Made by a program: the position numbers and the translations under genes. A stretch of 43,425 nucleotides of DNA from Candidatus Omnitrophota bacterium (GTDB lineage: Bacteria > Hinthialibacterota > Hinthialibacteria > Hinthialibacterales > Hinthialibacteraceae), in assembly GCA_040755155.1 (NCBI GenBank), contig JBFMBP010000072.1:1-43425 (forward strand), written 5' to 3'. The notes under the pieces are model-generated. The model had not been told where the DNA came from. It did no database searches and saw nothing but the letters and a program-made list of their open reading frames with translations. The stretch's first letter is position 1. Each line of letters starts with the position of its first letter. Below, piece after piece: positions 25,664 through 34,862 of the stretch.

Positions 25664-28600
25664 GATTCGGAAAAATCCTCCGGCTTGGGCAAAAAGCCGA
25701 TATGCGTACAGATTTTATATCCCACTGAAGAACGAAACGAATCCATTTGAAATTGAAGACGCTCTTTTTCATCTATGACGCTCAGCCATTTTCTTCTGAG
25801 ATTATGCAAAGATTGAATGCGGCCTACGTCGGAGGAGATATCCGTCAAAGCAATCAATTCGGCGCTTTCCGATTCCAGTTTATCGACAAAATCGTTAACC
25901 GCCGCCAGAACCTCGTAAATATTGCTCGCTGAAACGTAATCCGGAGCGTTTAAACTTTCCACGAGGCGAATTCGGTTAATGAGGATTTGCGCCTGCTGGC
26001 GGGCGTTTTCCATCAGCTGGGTCAATTGGGATAAATGATAGTCTTTCTCCTTGAGTATATGTTCCAGATTGCCCGCGTGAAATTGCGAAGCGGCAAGTAA
26101 CTTTTCCAAATTGCCCGCATGAGTTTGCAGAGAAGAGAGCATAGCTTCGAGATTGCGGGCGTGATTTTGCAGGGATTCGTTGCGATCGCTTAGTTGCGCA
26201 GTCTGAGTCTGTTCGTTTTCGATCTGGACGCGTTGGGCGTCGAGCATGTTTTCAAGATTTTTAGAGTGAACTTGTTGGGTTGAGACGATCTGTTCCAGGT
26301 TTTGGGCGTGAACCTGTTGAGAACTGACGATCTGTTCCAGGTTTTGGGCATGGTTCTTCCATTCCTCGGCGTTTTTTTCCACATTGGCGATATGACTGGA
26401 AAGCGAAGTTAAATGACTCTGCAACTGCGCCATCAATTCATCCAAGTTTTTAGTGTGCAGCCGAGTTTCTTTTTCGCCGCTTTCCAGATTGGCGATGTGA
26501 TCTTGCAAGCGTTGAAGAAAGGTTTCGCGGTCGGAATGGAGACGGTCGAGATTGGCGATGTGATCTTGCAAGCGCTGGAAGAAGGCTTCACGGTCGGAGT
26601 GGAGGCGGTCGAGGTTGGCGATGTGGCCGTGGAGATCGCTGTTTTGTTTTTGCAATTCCCGATGAAGATCGAGATAATTATGGGTTTCCTTTTTATATTC
26701 TTCGAGCAGGCGGGCGAGATTGCCGCCGTGCTCCTGCAAGGATCGCGATTGCTCCTGTTGGCGGATCAAAGCGGCGTCGAGATTTTCGGAATGGGATAGC
26801 AGTTGTTTTCTCTCTCCGAGCTCTTCCTGGAGGCTTTTATCCAAATTGGCGATATGGTCGAGAAGACGTTGACAATGCTCGTCCCATTGGTCTCTTTTTG
26901 TCTCCAAATGGCTGGAATGATCCAACAAACGGTCGATACGGATTCCTTGGGCGTTAAGAAACGATTCTTTCTCAAACAAGAGACCGTAATAAGAGAGCGA
27001 GACGAGAAGAGAGGCGGCGCTCCAAATATCCGTCGAGGTTTCTTTTTTCGGCGCGGAGAGAAGAGGTTGAAAATTTTTTTTGAACGAGGGAGACCATTCT
27101 CCCCGGCAGGCGGCGGCGGCGATGCGGTAGGCGGGATAGCGATTGTCCAAGGCGTAATAGTGGGAATTGTAAAGCGCATTTAGATTGGCTTTGCCTTCCG
27201 CCAATTCCGGAGCAACGCCGAGCGCGTAGTTGGCGAGTTGGAGAGAGAGCCAGCGAGGAAGAAAACCGTTGGGAAATTCGAAGGCGGAAAAACCGTGGCT
27301 GCGGATGACGTCCAGCGTTTCCGCGCGGTCGGGCAGCGTATAGAGGGCGTGTTCCTCCAAAAATCGATCTTCACCATTCAACTTTCCCGCGATGAATTCC
27401 CGCAGAACCGTTTCCGCCTCGGAGACATGGGATTCGTTATAGGGACCGCTGAGAATCAGCATGTCGTTCGTCACTCGGCAGAGTTCGTCGAGAAATCGTT
27501 GGCGCCGGTCTAGCGGGATATGTTCCAACGTATCGAGCGAAACAACGACGTCGAAGGATCGATCCGCGAAGGGAAGCGTTTCGCCGCCATAGCGCAAGGA
27601 TTGGGGCGCGTCTTCCCATACTACGTCGATGACGGAGACATCCGCTTCGGGCAGAAATAAAGGGAGCAGGCCGCGGGCGCCGCCGACGTCGAGAATGGAC
27701 GCTTCGCTTTTACCGGCAGCTTCTACGATATGGGCGGCGAAGCGGCAGCGTTGAAAATGATCGAAGGGGAGTTTCTTCAAGTACTCTTCGCGTTCCAAAG
27801 GAATCGCCGCCGCCGACAATCGTTCGATGGGGAGCGGGGCGCCTTCGATCCGGATGGTCAGATCGCAGCCGCCGGGAGGGATGGGAACGGCGTTCCAACG
27901 ATGAAGAAATCCCTCTTCCTGGCGGAAGTTTCCGTTATATCGCAGTTTTAAATCGCCTAGGAAGATATCGGGATGGCGTTCTTCGCCGTTGCGCAATTCG
28001 AGGGACAATAGCAAGGGTTGGGAGGAAGCATTGAGGAGATAACAAATCGCATCGCCTTGCAACGAACCGTCCACGGCGCCCTTGCGCAGCGCGAGGTGGA
28101 AATTTTCCCCTTGAATGCGCAGACGCTCCGCCAGCCGGCTGCGCTGGCCTTGAAAAGCGCATTGGATGCGATCCCATGATTCGTCCGGTTGGCGGACGGC
28201 GAGGATTTCCAATTCATAGGGTTGGGCGCCGAAGCGCAGGCAGACGCTGTATCCCCTTTTCCGTAATTGGGCGATCCAATAGGAGGGAGGGCGCTCGTGA
28301 ATGTGGGTCGGCTCCTCCCGATGGAAATAAAGCGGATCGGGCGTGGAGAGAAACAACCAGCCTTGCGGTTTGAGAACGCGAGACGCTTCATTCAAGACGG
28401 ATTCGGGATCGGCGGAATGTTCGATGGAATCGAAAAGGCTGACGGCGTCGAAGGAGGCGTCGCGGAAAGGCAGCGATTCCAAGAGGGCTTGCTGCAATTG
28501 GCCCCGCTGTTCAGGCAGTTGGCGCAGAGCATACTCGCTAATGTCGACGCCAACGGCTTCGATTCCGAGTTTTTGCGCTTGCTGGACGAGATAGCCGTAG

Positions 28601-28782
28601 GCGCAACCCGCATCCAACCAGAGCAGGTTCTTAGCGATGCGTTCCTGGGCTAGCGTCAGCCACGGCGTCCAATCGCCGTGTTCGCATTCGTATCCGGCTT
28701 GGCCGTAGCCGCTGCCCAAGCCGTGAAAATAACCTTCATCGTAAAGGCGGCTGAGTTCATTCGCGTCGATTTGATTGGCCAT
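25660..28782 (-). CDS. Double SAM-methyltransferase with a long HxxNL-repeat coiled coil
   Basis: A 1040-residue multidomain protein, probably modifying or capping a surface polysaccharide. Residues 1-200 are a class I methyltransferase (LWLDAGCAYGYL, GVDIS, SLFDSIEHSADP). Residues 225-320 are a beta-rich segment. Residues 340-500 are a second methyltransferase (ILDVGGARG, VVVSLDTLEHIPLDRRQ). Residues 615-930 are a coiled coil built from units with a His-x-x-Asn-Leu core spaced by 14 or 21 residues (HIANLDRL, HAQNLEQIV, HARNLEAML, HAGNLEKLL and others). The C-terminus ends SVGYKICTHIGFLPKP, a tail seen in polysaccharide-assembly proteins. Methyltransferase plus coiled coil recalls WbdD-type chain-length regulators. 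It lies 8 bp after the Wzt-like ATPase gene and overlaps the glycosyltransferase by 4 bp. Confidence 0.82.
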   Translation of the reverse strand: MANQIDANELSRLYDEGYFHGLGSGYGQAGYECEHGDWTPWLTLAQERIAKNLLWLDAGCAYGYLVQQAQKLGIEAVGVDISEYALRQLPEQRGQLQQALLESLPFRDASFDAVSLFDSIEHSADPESVLNEASRVLKPQGWLFLSTPDPLYFHREEPTHIHERPPSYWIAQLRKRGYSVCLRFGAQPYELEILAVRQPDESWDRIQCAFQGQRSRLAERLRIQGENFHLALRKGAVDGSLQGDAICYLLNASSQPLLLSLELRNGEERHPDIFLGDLKLRYNGNFRQEEGFLHRWNAVPIPPGGCDLTIRIEGAPLPIERLSAAAIPLEREEYLKKLPFDHFQRCRFAAHIVEAAGKSEASILDVGGARGLLPLFLPEADVSVIDVVWEDAPQSLRYGGETLPFADRSFDVVVSLDTLEHIPLDRRQRFLDELCRVTNDMLILSGPYNESHVSEAETVLREFIAGKLNGEDRFLEEHALYTLPDRAETLDVIRSHGFSAFEFPNGFLPRWLSLQLANYALGVAPELAEGKANLNALYNSHYYALDNRYPAYRIAAAACRGEWSPSFKKNFQPLLSAPKKETSTDIWSAASLLVSLSYYGLLFEKESFLNAQGIRIDRLLDHSSHLETKRDQWDEHCQRLLDHIANLDKSLQEELGERKQLLSHSENLDAALIRQQEQSRSLQEHGGNLARLLEEYKKETHNYLDLHRELQKQNSDLHGHIANLDRLHSDREAFFQRLQDHIANLDRLHSDRETFLQRLQDHIANLESGEKETRLHTKNLDELMAQLQSHLTSLSSHIANVEKNAEEWKNHAQNLEQIVSSQQVHAQNLEQIVSTQQVHSKNLENMLDAQRVQIENEQTQTAQLSDRNESLQNHARNLEAMLSSLQTHAGNLEKLLAASQFHAGNLEHILKEKDYHLSQLTQLMENARQQAQILINRIRLVESLNAPDYVSASNIYEVLAAVNDFVDKLESESAELIALTDISSDVGRIQSLHNLRRKWLSVIDEKERLQFQMDSFRSSVGYKICTHIGFLPKPEDFSES

Positions 28783-28789
28783 TTTACTC

Positions 28790-30037
28790 CTATTCCTTGG
28801 ACGCTTCTTCGGCGGAGGCTGGGGGAAGCCGATGAAGCGACCAGTTGGTATCCATCGCCATGATTCCGTGTTGATCCGTCATGCGCTTGCTGATCGTAAA
28901 GGAGTAAGCCCGCTCCCAATGATCGACCGCCTGGGGAAAACCGTCGAAGCGATTGTAGCAGCAAAGCGTGAGGTAATATTGTCCCGGCAATAAGGGCAAA
29001 CATGGGATTTTGCAGCGAATCGTTCCTTTTTCGCCCGCCTGGTCGAAATCGTAAGCGCGCGGCTGCTTATGCCAGAAATGGTTGGAGCCGTTCACGTAGG
29101 CGCCGTCGGAACGGAATATCTGATAGCCGAAAACGGCGCCTTTTACGGGAGCTCGCGTTTCGAAATAGGCGTCGATTACGACTTCATCGTTCGTATCGAA
29201 GATGGAGACGGGAGCCCCCGCCGCGTTTTTCATCTCTATGCGTCCGACATGTATTTCTCCCGAACCCCAGCGGGGGCTGCCGGAGTCCTGATTCCGATTC
29301 ATGGAGGGAACGTTGTCTTTCTTGTGGGTCATTTCCAAATATCGGTCGAGCACTTCTTCCGGAGCTCCCGCCGCGAGGATGCGCCCCTGATCGAGAAGAG
29401 CGACCTGGGTGCAGAAATGGCGGATGGCGGCCAGATCGTGCGAGACTAACACGACGGTTTTTCCCTGCGCCTTGAATTCGTTCATGCGGTCGAGGCACTT
29501 GTTGCGGAAATGCTCGTCGCCGACGGATAGGGCTTCGTCGATAATCAGGATATCGGGATCGACGGCGGTGGCGATGGCGAAGGCCAGCCGCAGGTACATT
29601 CCCGTGGAATAGGTGCGAACCGGCATATCGATGAAATCGCTGAGGCCGGAAAATTCGAGGATGCCGGGGATGAGTTTTTCCGTCTCTTCGCGGGTGTAGC
29701 CTTGCAAAGCGCAGTTTAGGAATATGTTGTTGCGCCCGGAGAAATCGCGATGGAATCCAGCGCCCAGCTCCAGGATGGAAGCCACCGAACCCTGGACGTT
29801 AAGAGCGCCTTCCGTGGGGCGGGCGATGCCGGAAAGCATTTTGAGCAAGGTCGATTTTCCCGCGCCGTTAGGGCCGACGATGCCGAAGGAGGAGCCTTCG
29901 GGGATCGAAAGATAGACGCTGCGCAAAGCCCAAAATTGGCGGTGAAGAGTACGTTTCAGGCCGAGCGCTTCCCATACGCGATGGATAGGGCGCCGATAGA
30001 TGCGGTAACATTTGCCGAGGTTGGACGCTTCGATCAT
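28790..30037 (-). CDS. Polysaccharide-export ABC transporter ATPase, Wzt-like with C-terminal cargo domain
   Basis: ATP-binding subunit of an O-antigen/teichoic-acid type exporter. It shows Walker A GPNGAGKST, the Wzt-type signature YSTGMYLRLAFA, Walker B ILIIDEALSVGD and the H-loop SHD. After residue ~255, a beta-rich C-terminal domain (GEIHVGRIEMKNAAG...FGYQIFRSDGAYVNGSNHF...LLPGQYYLTLCC) corresponds to the Wzt carbohydrate-binding domain that recognises the capped glycan. I start at the ATG at 30037 (MIEASNLGKCYRIYRRP, 415 residues), where the family begins; the frame is open to 30115 but that part is unlike the family. The permease partner Wzm is absent from the window. Together with the double methyltransferase it suggests cap-dependent export. 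Confidence 0.88.
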   Translation of the reverse strand: MIEASNLGKCYRIYRRPIHRVWEALGLKRTLHRQFWALRSVYLSIPEGSSFGIVGPNGAGKSTLLKMLSGIARPTEGALNVQGSVASILELGAGFHRDFSGRNNIFLNCALQGYTREETEKLIPGILEFSGLSDFIDMPVRTYSTGMYLRLAFAIATAVDPDILIIDEALSVGDEHFRNKCLDRMNEFKAQGKTVVLVSHDLAAIRHFCTQVALLDQGRILAAGAPEEVLDRYLEMTHKKDNVPSMNRNQDSGSPRWGSGEIHVGRIEMKNAAGAPVSIFDTNDEVVIDAYFETRAPVKGAVFGYQIFRSDGAYVNGSNHFWHKQPRAYDFDQAGEKGTIRCKIPCLPLLPGQYYLTLCCYNRFDGFPQAVDHWERAYSFTISKRMTDQHGIMAMDTNWSLHRLPPASAEEASKE

Positions 30038-30168
30038 ATTCGGAGGCTCGTTCTCTTTGACATTACGCCGGAATGGCAGATAAGGCGAATGACGCCGTCC
30101 ATCTCGACGATGCAAACGATCGGGGATGGATAAACGCCGCGCCGTATATTGTAGCGCTGCCCGAGGCG

Positions 30169-30867
30169 TTAATTGAGGCTTATGCTGGGATAATCGGGAC
30201 TTGGGGAAATGTCGGCGACGGTAGGTCCGCCTTTTTGCAGCATGGATTCCATGCGTTTGATGAGAAATTCGGCGCGGGCGCCGATGCGGATTTCTTCAAG
30301 GAGCCGGACAAGGTCGGGGACGGGCAGACTGAGGAAGGAAGCCATAACGTCCGTTAAGGAGCCGAGTTTCAAATTCAGAGTGGACAAGGTGGGAAATTCC
30401 TGGTTGGAACCGGCGTATTCGACGACGACGTCGCTGTAGAGTTGATATAAATGGCGCCGCAGTTGTTTGATTTCGAGAGGAGAAAGGTCGTCTTTTTTAT
30501 CTTCTAAAATCTCGACGGAAGCCGTGCGGTAAGGGCGGGGAGTGATGATGTCTTTGATTCTTACCCGCTTGATTCCCAGCAGGAGAATGTTGCTGCGTCC
30601 GTCGTTCATCGGTTCGTGTTTGGAAATCGCTCCCAGGCAGGCTATAGGATAAATTTCGGGGTTGCCTTCGTATTTTTCTTCCCAACCGGGCTTCAAAATG
30701 GACATGCCGATCAACTTTTCGCCTTTCAAGGCGTCGCGCAGCATGATGCGGTAGCGTTTTTCGAAAATGTGAAGAGGAAGCAAGGTATGGGGAAAATGGA
30801 CTACGTTAGGAAGAGGAAAAAGAGGAAGCATCCCGGAAAAGTTTTTTAGATTAATAAGATCGATCAT
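30169..30867 (-). CDS. Lon N-terminal (LAN/PUA-like) domain protein
   Basis: A 232-residue protein consisting of the Lon protease N-terminal domain alone: GMLPLFPLPNVVHFPHTLLPLHIFEKRYRIMLRDAL, LIGMSIL, PIACLGAISKHE, ILLLGIKRVRIKDI and a helical C-terminal part. Stand-alone forms are widespread; their role is poorly known, with substrate or ligand binding proposed. No ATPase or protease domain is present. The ATG at 30867 (MIDLINLKNF) gives the natural N-terminus; the frame is open to 30897. It precedes nothing in an obvious operon, and 130 bp separates it from the ATPase gene downstream. Confidence 0.85.
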   Translation of the reverse strand: MIDLINLKNFSGMLPLFPLPNVVHFPHTLLPLHIFEKRYRIMLRDALKGEKLIGMSILKPGWEEKYEGNPEIYPIACLGAISKHEPMNDGRSNILLLGIKRVRIKDIITPRPYRTASVEILEDKKDDLSPLEIKQLRRHLYQLYSDVVVEYAGSNQEFPTLSTLNLKLGSLTDVMASFLSLPVPDLVRLLEEIRIGARAEFLIKRMESMLQKGGPTVADISPSPDYPSISLN

Positions 30868-31436
30868 ATCGTCCACCCATTGGCATCCCGCTCGCAATCC
30901 CTATGGAAGATAAATTATCTTCACTGGGCGGCGCGGGTAAATTCCGGTTAATCCACGCGAAAAACCGAGACTATGGTTTGCGTATTGCGATACCCAACGA
31001 ATCACAGCCGCCATAACGAATTCCTATTTCGATTCGCATCAACGCATGGCGATGCCGTTGCTATCGAAAATCGGAGCGGGATTTTTAGGAATCGCTCCGC
31101 TTCGAATGCCGACGCTCTTTCAAATTATAGTTGCGGATGAAAAAAGCGAGAAGAATGACAGGCGATTTTTATTGGGGGGAAGGAGGATGCGGAATATCGC
31201 CGATAAAGGGGTAAAAATATGTTACGCGCCAATCATTCCCATATAAAGCCAAGGATTCTTTAGGCGATCGAAGAAAGACGGATGCATCCTCAAACATTTC
31301 GATGTAAAATAATTTTAACTATATCCAATGCAAGATCAAACGTCCATTCTTACGGAAACGTTTATGGAAATATAATAAATAAGGAAAGGCGCCGAGCGAA
31401 AGCTAGCCCGCCGCAATCGATGCAAGGGATGGGATT
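30868..31436. promoter_or_regulatory. 570-bp divergent intergenic region
   Basis: It separates the minus-strand Lon-domain gene from the plus-strand radical SAM gene. A perfect -10 hexamer TATAAT at 31371-31376 lies 18 nt after TTCTTA (31347-31352), a weak -35, and is a candidate promoter for the radical SAM-kinase operon. A 66-codon frame at 31046-31246 has no ribosome site or recognisable content. No structured RNA motif could be convincingly matched. Confidence 0.4.
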
Positions 31437-32495
31437 ATGAACGCCCAATCTACAGCGTTGGAAAGCGCTTTAGCTCAATATACGCAAAAAGGGGAATTGT
31501 ACGAAACGCTTCCAAATGGGAAAGCGCGATGTTTTGCGTGCGGGCATCGCTGTTTGATTCCGGAGGGACGGCCAGGAGTGTGCAAGGTGCGTTTCAATGA
31601 AGGCGGCGAGTTGAGAGTTCCATTCGGATATGCGGCGGGACTGCAATGCGATCCGATCGAGAAAAAGCCGTTTTATCACGCCCTGCCCGGCTCCAGCGCC
31701 ATGAGTTTTGGGATGATGGGATGCGATTTCCATTGTTTATACTGCCAGAATTGGTTGTCGTCCCAAGTTCTGCGCGACTCAAACGCGGCGGCGTCTCTTC
31801 ACCCGATTTCAGCGCGGGAGATTGTAGATTTGGCGTTGCGATATGGAGCGCGTTTCGTTACGAGCACGTATAACGAGCCGCTGATTACGTCGGAATGGGC
31901 CGTTTCGGTTTTTCGTCTGGCCAAGGAAAAAGGATTGCGCACTTCTTACGTATCCAACGGAAACGCCACGCCGGAAGTTTTGCGATACCTTCGCCCCTGG
32001 TTGGATATGTATAAAGTGGATTTGAAGAGTTTTCGCGATAAGGAATACCGGAAACTGGGAGGGAAGTTGGAAACCGTGCTGGATTCGATCCGGCGGCTGC
32101 GGGAGATGGAGTTTTGGGTGGAGATCGTAACGCTCTGCGTGCCGGGATTGAACGACTCGGAGGGGGAAATGCGGGAAATAGCGCAATTCATCGCTTCGGT
32201 GGACCGCAACATCCCCTGGCATATTACGGCATTTCACGAAGATTATAAAATGCGCGGCATAGGGCGTACGCGGGGAGAGACGCTGCTGCGGGCGGGGAGG
32301 ATCGGCAAAGAAGCGGGATTGAAATTCGTCTATGTGGGAAACCTTCCCGGCTATGCTCCGGAATGGGAAAATACTTATTGTCCCAAATGCGGCGCTTTGC
32401 TGATCGAACGAAACGGGTATTTTATCAAAAAAAATTCCATGCATAAGGACGCCTGTCCTCAATGCGGAGAGAGGATCGCCGGCGTCTGGGAATAA
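31437..32495 (+). CDS. amrS: AmmeMemoRadiSam-system radical SAM enzyme
   Basis: Radical S-adenosylmethionine enzyme of the PflA-like group found with AMMECR1 and Memo proteins. The 4Fe-4S-binding CxxxCxxC is GCDFHCLYCQNW (Cys 96, 100, 103). An N-terminal Cys group (CFACGHRCLIPEGRPGVC) and a C-terminal zinc-ribbon-like YCPKCGALLIERNGYF...ACPQCGERIAGVW are both typical of this family. Also visible are TYNEPLI, YVSNGNATPEVL and DMYKVDLKSFRDKEYRKLGG. The 352-residue length is normal. Neither AMMECR1 nor Memo is present in the window, so it is an orphan here. The ATG follows GGGATGGGATT. The sensor kinase begins 21 bp after its stop, probably on the same transcript. The reaction is not established. 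Confidence 0.87.
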   Translation: MNAQSTALESALAQYTQKGELYETLPNGKARCFACGHRCLIPEGRPGVCKVRFNEGGELRVPFGYAAGLQCDPIEKKPFYHALPGSSAMSFGMMGCDFHCLYCQNWLSSQVLRDSNAAASLHPISAREIVDLALRYGARFVTSTYNEPLITSEWAVSVFRLAKEKGLRTSYVSNGNATPEVLRYLRPWLDMYKVDLKSFRDKEYRKLGGKLETVLDSIRRLREMEFWVEIVTLCVPGLNDSEGEMREIAQFIASVDRNIPWHITAFHEDYKMRGIGRTRGETLLRAGRIGKEAGLKFVYVGNLPGYAPEWENTYCPKCGALLIERNGYFIKKNSMHKDACPQCGERIAGVWE

Positions 32496-32516
32496 GGACG
32501 CCGAATCGAGAGCGTT

Positions 32517-34730
32517 ATGAAGCAATTGCGGACGCGGCTTATTATCGCTTTTCTCGCCGTGGCGCTCATGGCCATGATCCCATTGGCTTTTATTCCTTAT
32601 TACACGTTGACGGAGACGCAGAAGAGCGTACAGGCGGAGATTCTGGACGACGCGCAAGACCGGATCGAGAAATATATTTACCAATTGACGAACGATATCG
32701 ATACGCAAATTCTCTTCAAAGTGGCGGATCACCTGAAAAATCAAACGTTTCTTGAAAAGCCGAAATGGGCGGACATTTTGGCGACCTGCGAAAGCCGCGA
32801 CGATACATCCTTCAAAGAGATTAAATTTATCGAAGACCAGATCGTTCAAGGCTATGTGGGAGAGTCGCTGCTGAAAGACAAATTCGTTCAAGGGGATATA
32901 CAGATTATTCCCAAAAAACAATACGAAGCCATGAAGCCGTGGGTGGATAAGGGATTGATGTACGAGGAGGACAATAAAATCTACGCCTGGATCAATCGCG
33001 GATTGTTTCGAGGCCGCCGGGCGGACGATATGGAGTTGGTGGGGGGATTGTTCGCCAAAACCAAATTGATCGAAAAGAATTCCGGAGAAGATCAAGCGAC
33101 GATCTTCATCGATGAAAACCTGGATGTAAAACCGATCGTCATCCATCCCGCGCCGAGCATCTTGCGGCCCTATCTGCCAAGCGACGTTTACAAGCGCCTG
33201 TACAACTTAAAAGACGGCGAGAATTACGCCGAAGGGTATTATGAGATTGCGAATCTACCGGATATCAGGATTAAAGGCATCTATTCCGGCTCGCCCATGC
33301 AAGCACGAATTATCCCCATCCTCAACCAAAACCGCGAGCCGGCCGCCTATATGATTCTAGGCGTGCAAACGCTGAAGGTGTGGGATATTCTCGTTATGAA
33401 GATGGCGTATGGTTCATTGAGCGTCCTCTTAGCCATCGTATTTTTGGCGGTTTTGGTGGCGAGATCGCTGGTGAAGCCGATTTACGAACTGGCGGACGCC
33501 GCCCGCCGCATGTCGCAAGGAGATTTCGACGCGCGGGTCAATGTGACGGGAACAGAGGAGCAGCAAGTGCTCCGATTGACGTTCAACTCCATGGCGGACA
33601 GGATTCAACGGCAATTCGAACAAGTCAGGCAGAAGACGCGGGAATTAGAAGAAAGTAACCGGGAGCTGGATCAAACGCAACATTTCCTGCAGAACATTCT
33701 GGCCAACATTCGCAGCGGCGTGATGAGCGTGGACCGGCAAGGACGCATCAGCCACATCAACAGGGTCGGCGTCGAAATGCTGCATCTATCGGAGTGGAAA
33801 GGCAGCCAGGTGGAAGAAGCGATCTCGTCTCCGGAATTGTTGCGCCTGGTAAGCGGCGCGTTGAAGAACGTTCGGTCGGTTTATCAACAGGAGATTCCCT
33901 GCCGCTGCCGGGAGGGAGAGACCTTGTCGCTGCAAGTCAGCGCCGTTCCATTGATGGAAGAATCGGCGTTGACGGGATTGGTCGTTACGTTTCACGATCT
34001 GTCCGATATCCGACGGCTGGAAGAGCAGGTGCGCCGGCAGGACCGTCTGGCGGCTTTGGGGCGCATGGCGGCGGGCGTGGCCCATGAAATCCGCAATCCG
34101 TTGGGCATCATCCGGGGGTCGGCGCAGCTGCTGAATAAGCGGTTCGGCGGAATGCAAGGGGAAGAGGGTTTATCGGTATTCATCATCGAGGAGGTCAACC
34201 GGCTTTCGCGCGTATTAAACGATTTTCTCATGTTCGCGCGTCCGCCATCGCCCAACCTGGAGGAGATGGCGCCGGAAACGCTGCTGCAACAGGTTCTTGC
34301 CTATGCGCCGGCGGAAAAGGGATTCGATGTGAAATTGGATGTGGAGCCGGAACTGCCCGCCGTGGCGGCGGATCCGGGATTGACGCGGGAATCCTTTTTG
34401 AATTTGCTGATCAATGCGCAGCAAGCCATGCCGGACGGCGGAACGATTACGCTGCGGGCTTTTGCGCGATCCAGCCGGGAAGTGGCGTTCGAAGTCGTGG
34501 ATCAAGGCGTTGGGATTCATCCCGAAATGCTGGATCAGATTTTCGATCCCTTTTACACGTCGAAAGACAACGGCACGGGTCTGGGATTGTCGCTGGTGCA
34601 TCAGAGCGTTTCCAGCCAGGGCGGCAGCGTGGAGGTGGAGAGCGTTCCCGGCCAAGGAAGCTGTTTTCGCTTGATCTATTCAACGTGGGAATCCATTCGC
34701 AGCATTGAAACGGATCGCAGCGCGGTTTGA
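32517..34730 (+). CDS. Membrane sensor histidine kinase (HAMP-PAS-HisKA-HATPase), NtrB-like
   Basis: Inner-membrane sensor kinase of 737 residues. TM1 (about 8-30) and TM2 (about 295-318) enclose a ~265-residue extracytoplasmic sensor. A HAMP domain (318-372, VKPIYELADAARRMSQGDFDARV), a PAS domain (about 385-495, NILANIRSGVMSVDRQGRISHINRVG) and the HisKA region with phosphoacceptor His523 in AAGVAHEIRNPLG follow. The ATPase domain has NLLINAQQAMPDGG, VVDQGVGI, DPFYTSK and GTGLGLSLV. HEIRNPLG and NAxQAMP are typical of the NtrB/AtoS/ZraS group, whose partners are usually sigma-54 activators. No response regulator is adjacent. It follows the radical SAM gene by 21 bp. Confidence 0.92.
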   Translation: MKQLRTRLIIAFLAVALMAMIPLAFIPYYTLTETQKSVQAEILDDAQDRIEKYIYQLTNDIDTQILFKVADHLKNQTFLEKPKWADILATCESRDDTSFKEIKFIEDQIVQGYVGESLLKDKFVQGDIQIIPKKQYEAMKPWVDKGLMYEEDNKIYAWINRGLFRGRRADDMELVGGLFAKTKLIEKNSGEDQATIFIDENLDVKPIVIHPAPSILRPYLPSDVYKRLYNLKDGENYAEGYYEIANLPDIRIKGIYSGSPMQARIIPILNQNREPAAYMILGVQTLKVWDILVMKMAYGSLSVLLAIVFLAVLVARSLVKPIYELADAARRMSQGDFDARVNVTGTEEQQVLRLTFNSMADRIQRQFEQVRQKTRELEESNRELDQTQHFLQNILANIRSGVMSVDRQGRISHINRVGVEMLHLSEWKGSQVEEAISSPELLRLVSGALKNVRSVYQQEIPCRCREGETLSLQVSAVPLMEESALTGLVVTFHDLSDIRRLEEQVRRQDRLAALGRMAAGVAHEIRNPLGIIRGSAQLLNKRFGGMQGEEGLSVFIIEEVNRLSRVLNDFLMFARPPSPNLEEMAPETLLQQVLAYAPAEKGFDVKLDVEPELPAVAADPGLTRESFLNLLINAQQAMPDGGTITLRAFARSSREVAFEVVDQGVGIHPEMLDQIFDPFYTSKDNGTGLGLSLVHQSVSSQGGSVEVESVPGQGSCFRLIYSTWESIRSIETDRSAV

Positions 34731-34821
34731 GGCTGCCTTTATGCTGCTCGCCGCTTTCTCCGATCGATTTTATACTATAGGATTCGAAGCGGCTGGTTGG
34801 AATCGTCCAACTGAAAATTCG

Positions 34822-34837
34822 GACGGCCTGGGCCGTC
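34822..34837. terminator. GC-rich hairpin between kinase and lipoprotein genes
   Basis: GACGGCC-TG-GGCCGTC is a perfect 7-bp stem about 90 nt after the kinase stop. It is followed by AATACAAT rather than a U-run, so it is a weak terminator candidate or a small repeat. Confidence 0.3.
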
Positions 34838-34862
34838 AATACAATATAAAATGGAACGCGCA

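Noticed and set aside
31046-31246. 66-codon ORF in the intergenic region
   Set aside because: No Shine-Dalgarno, no recognisable sequence, and composition like non-coding DNA.
31385-31436. Possible c-di-GMP (GEMM) riboswitch fragment, from GCGAAAGCTAGCCCGCC before the radical SAM gene
   Set aside because: Only a short stretch resembles the motif; the 5' half and the tetraloop-receptor stem are not present.
31809-33146. 445-codon antisense frame across the radical SAM and kinase genes
   Set aside because: It spans two well-supported genes, has no recognisable domain and no ribosome site.
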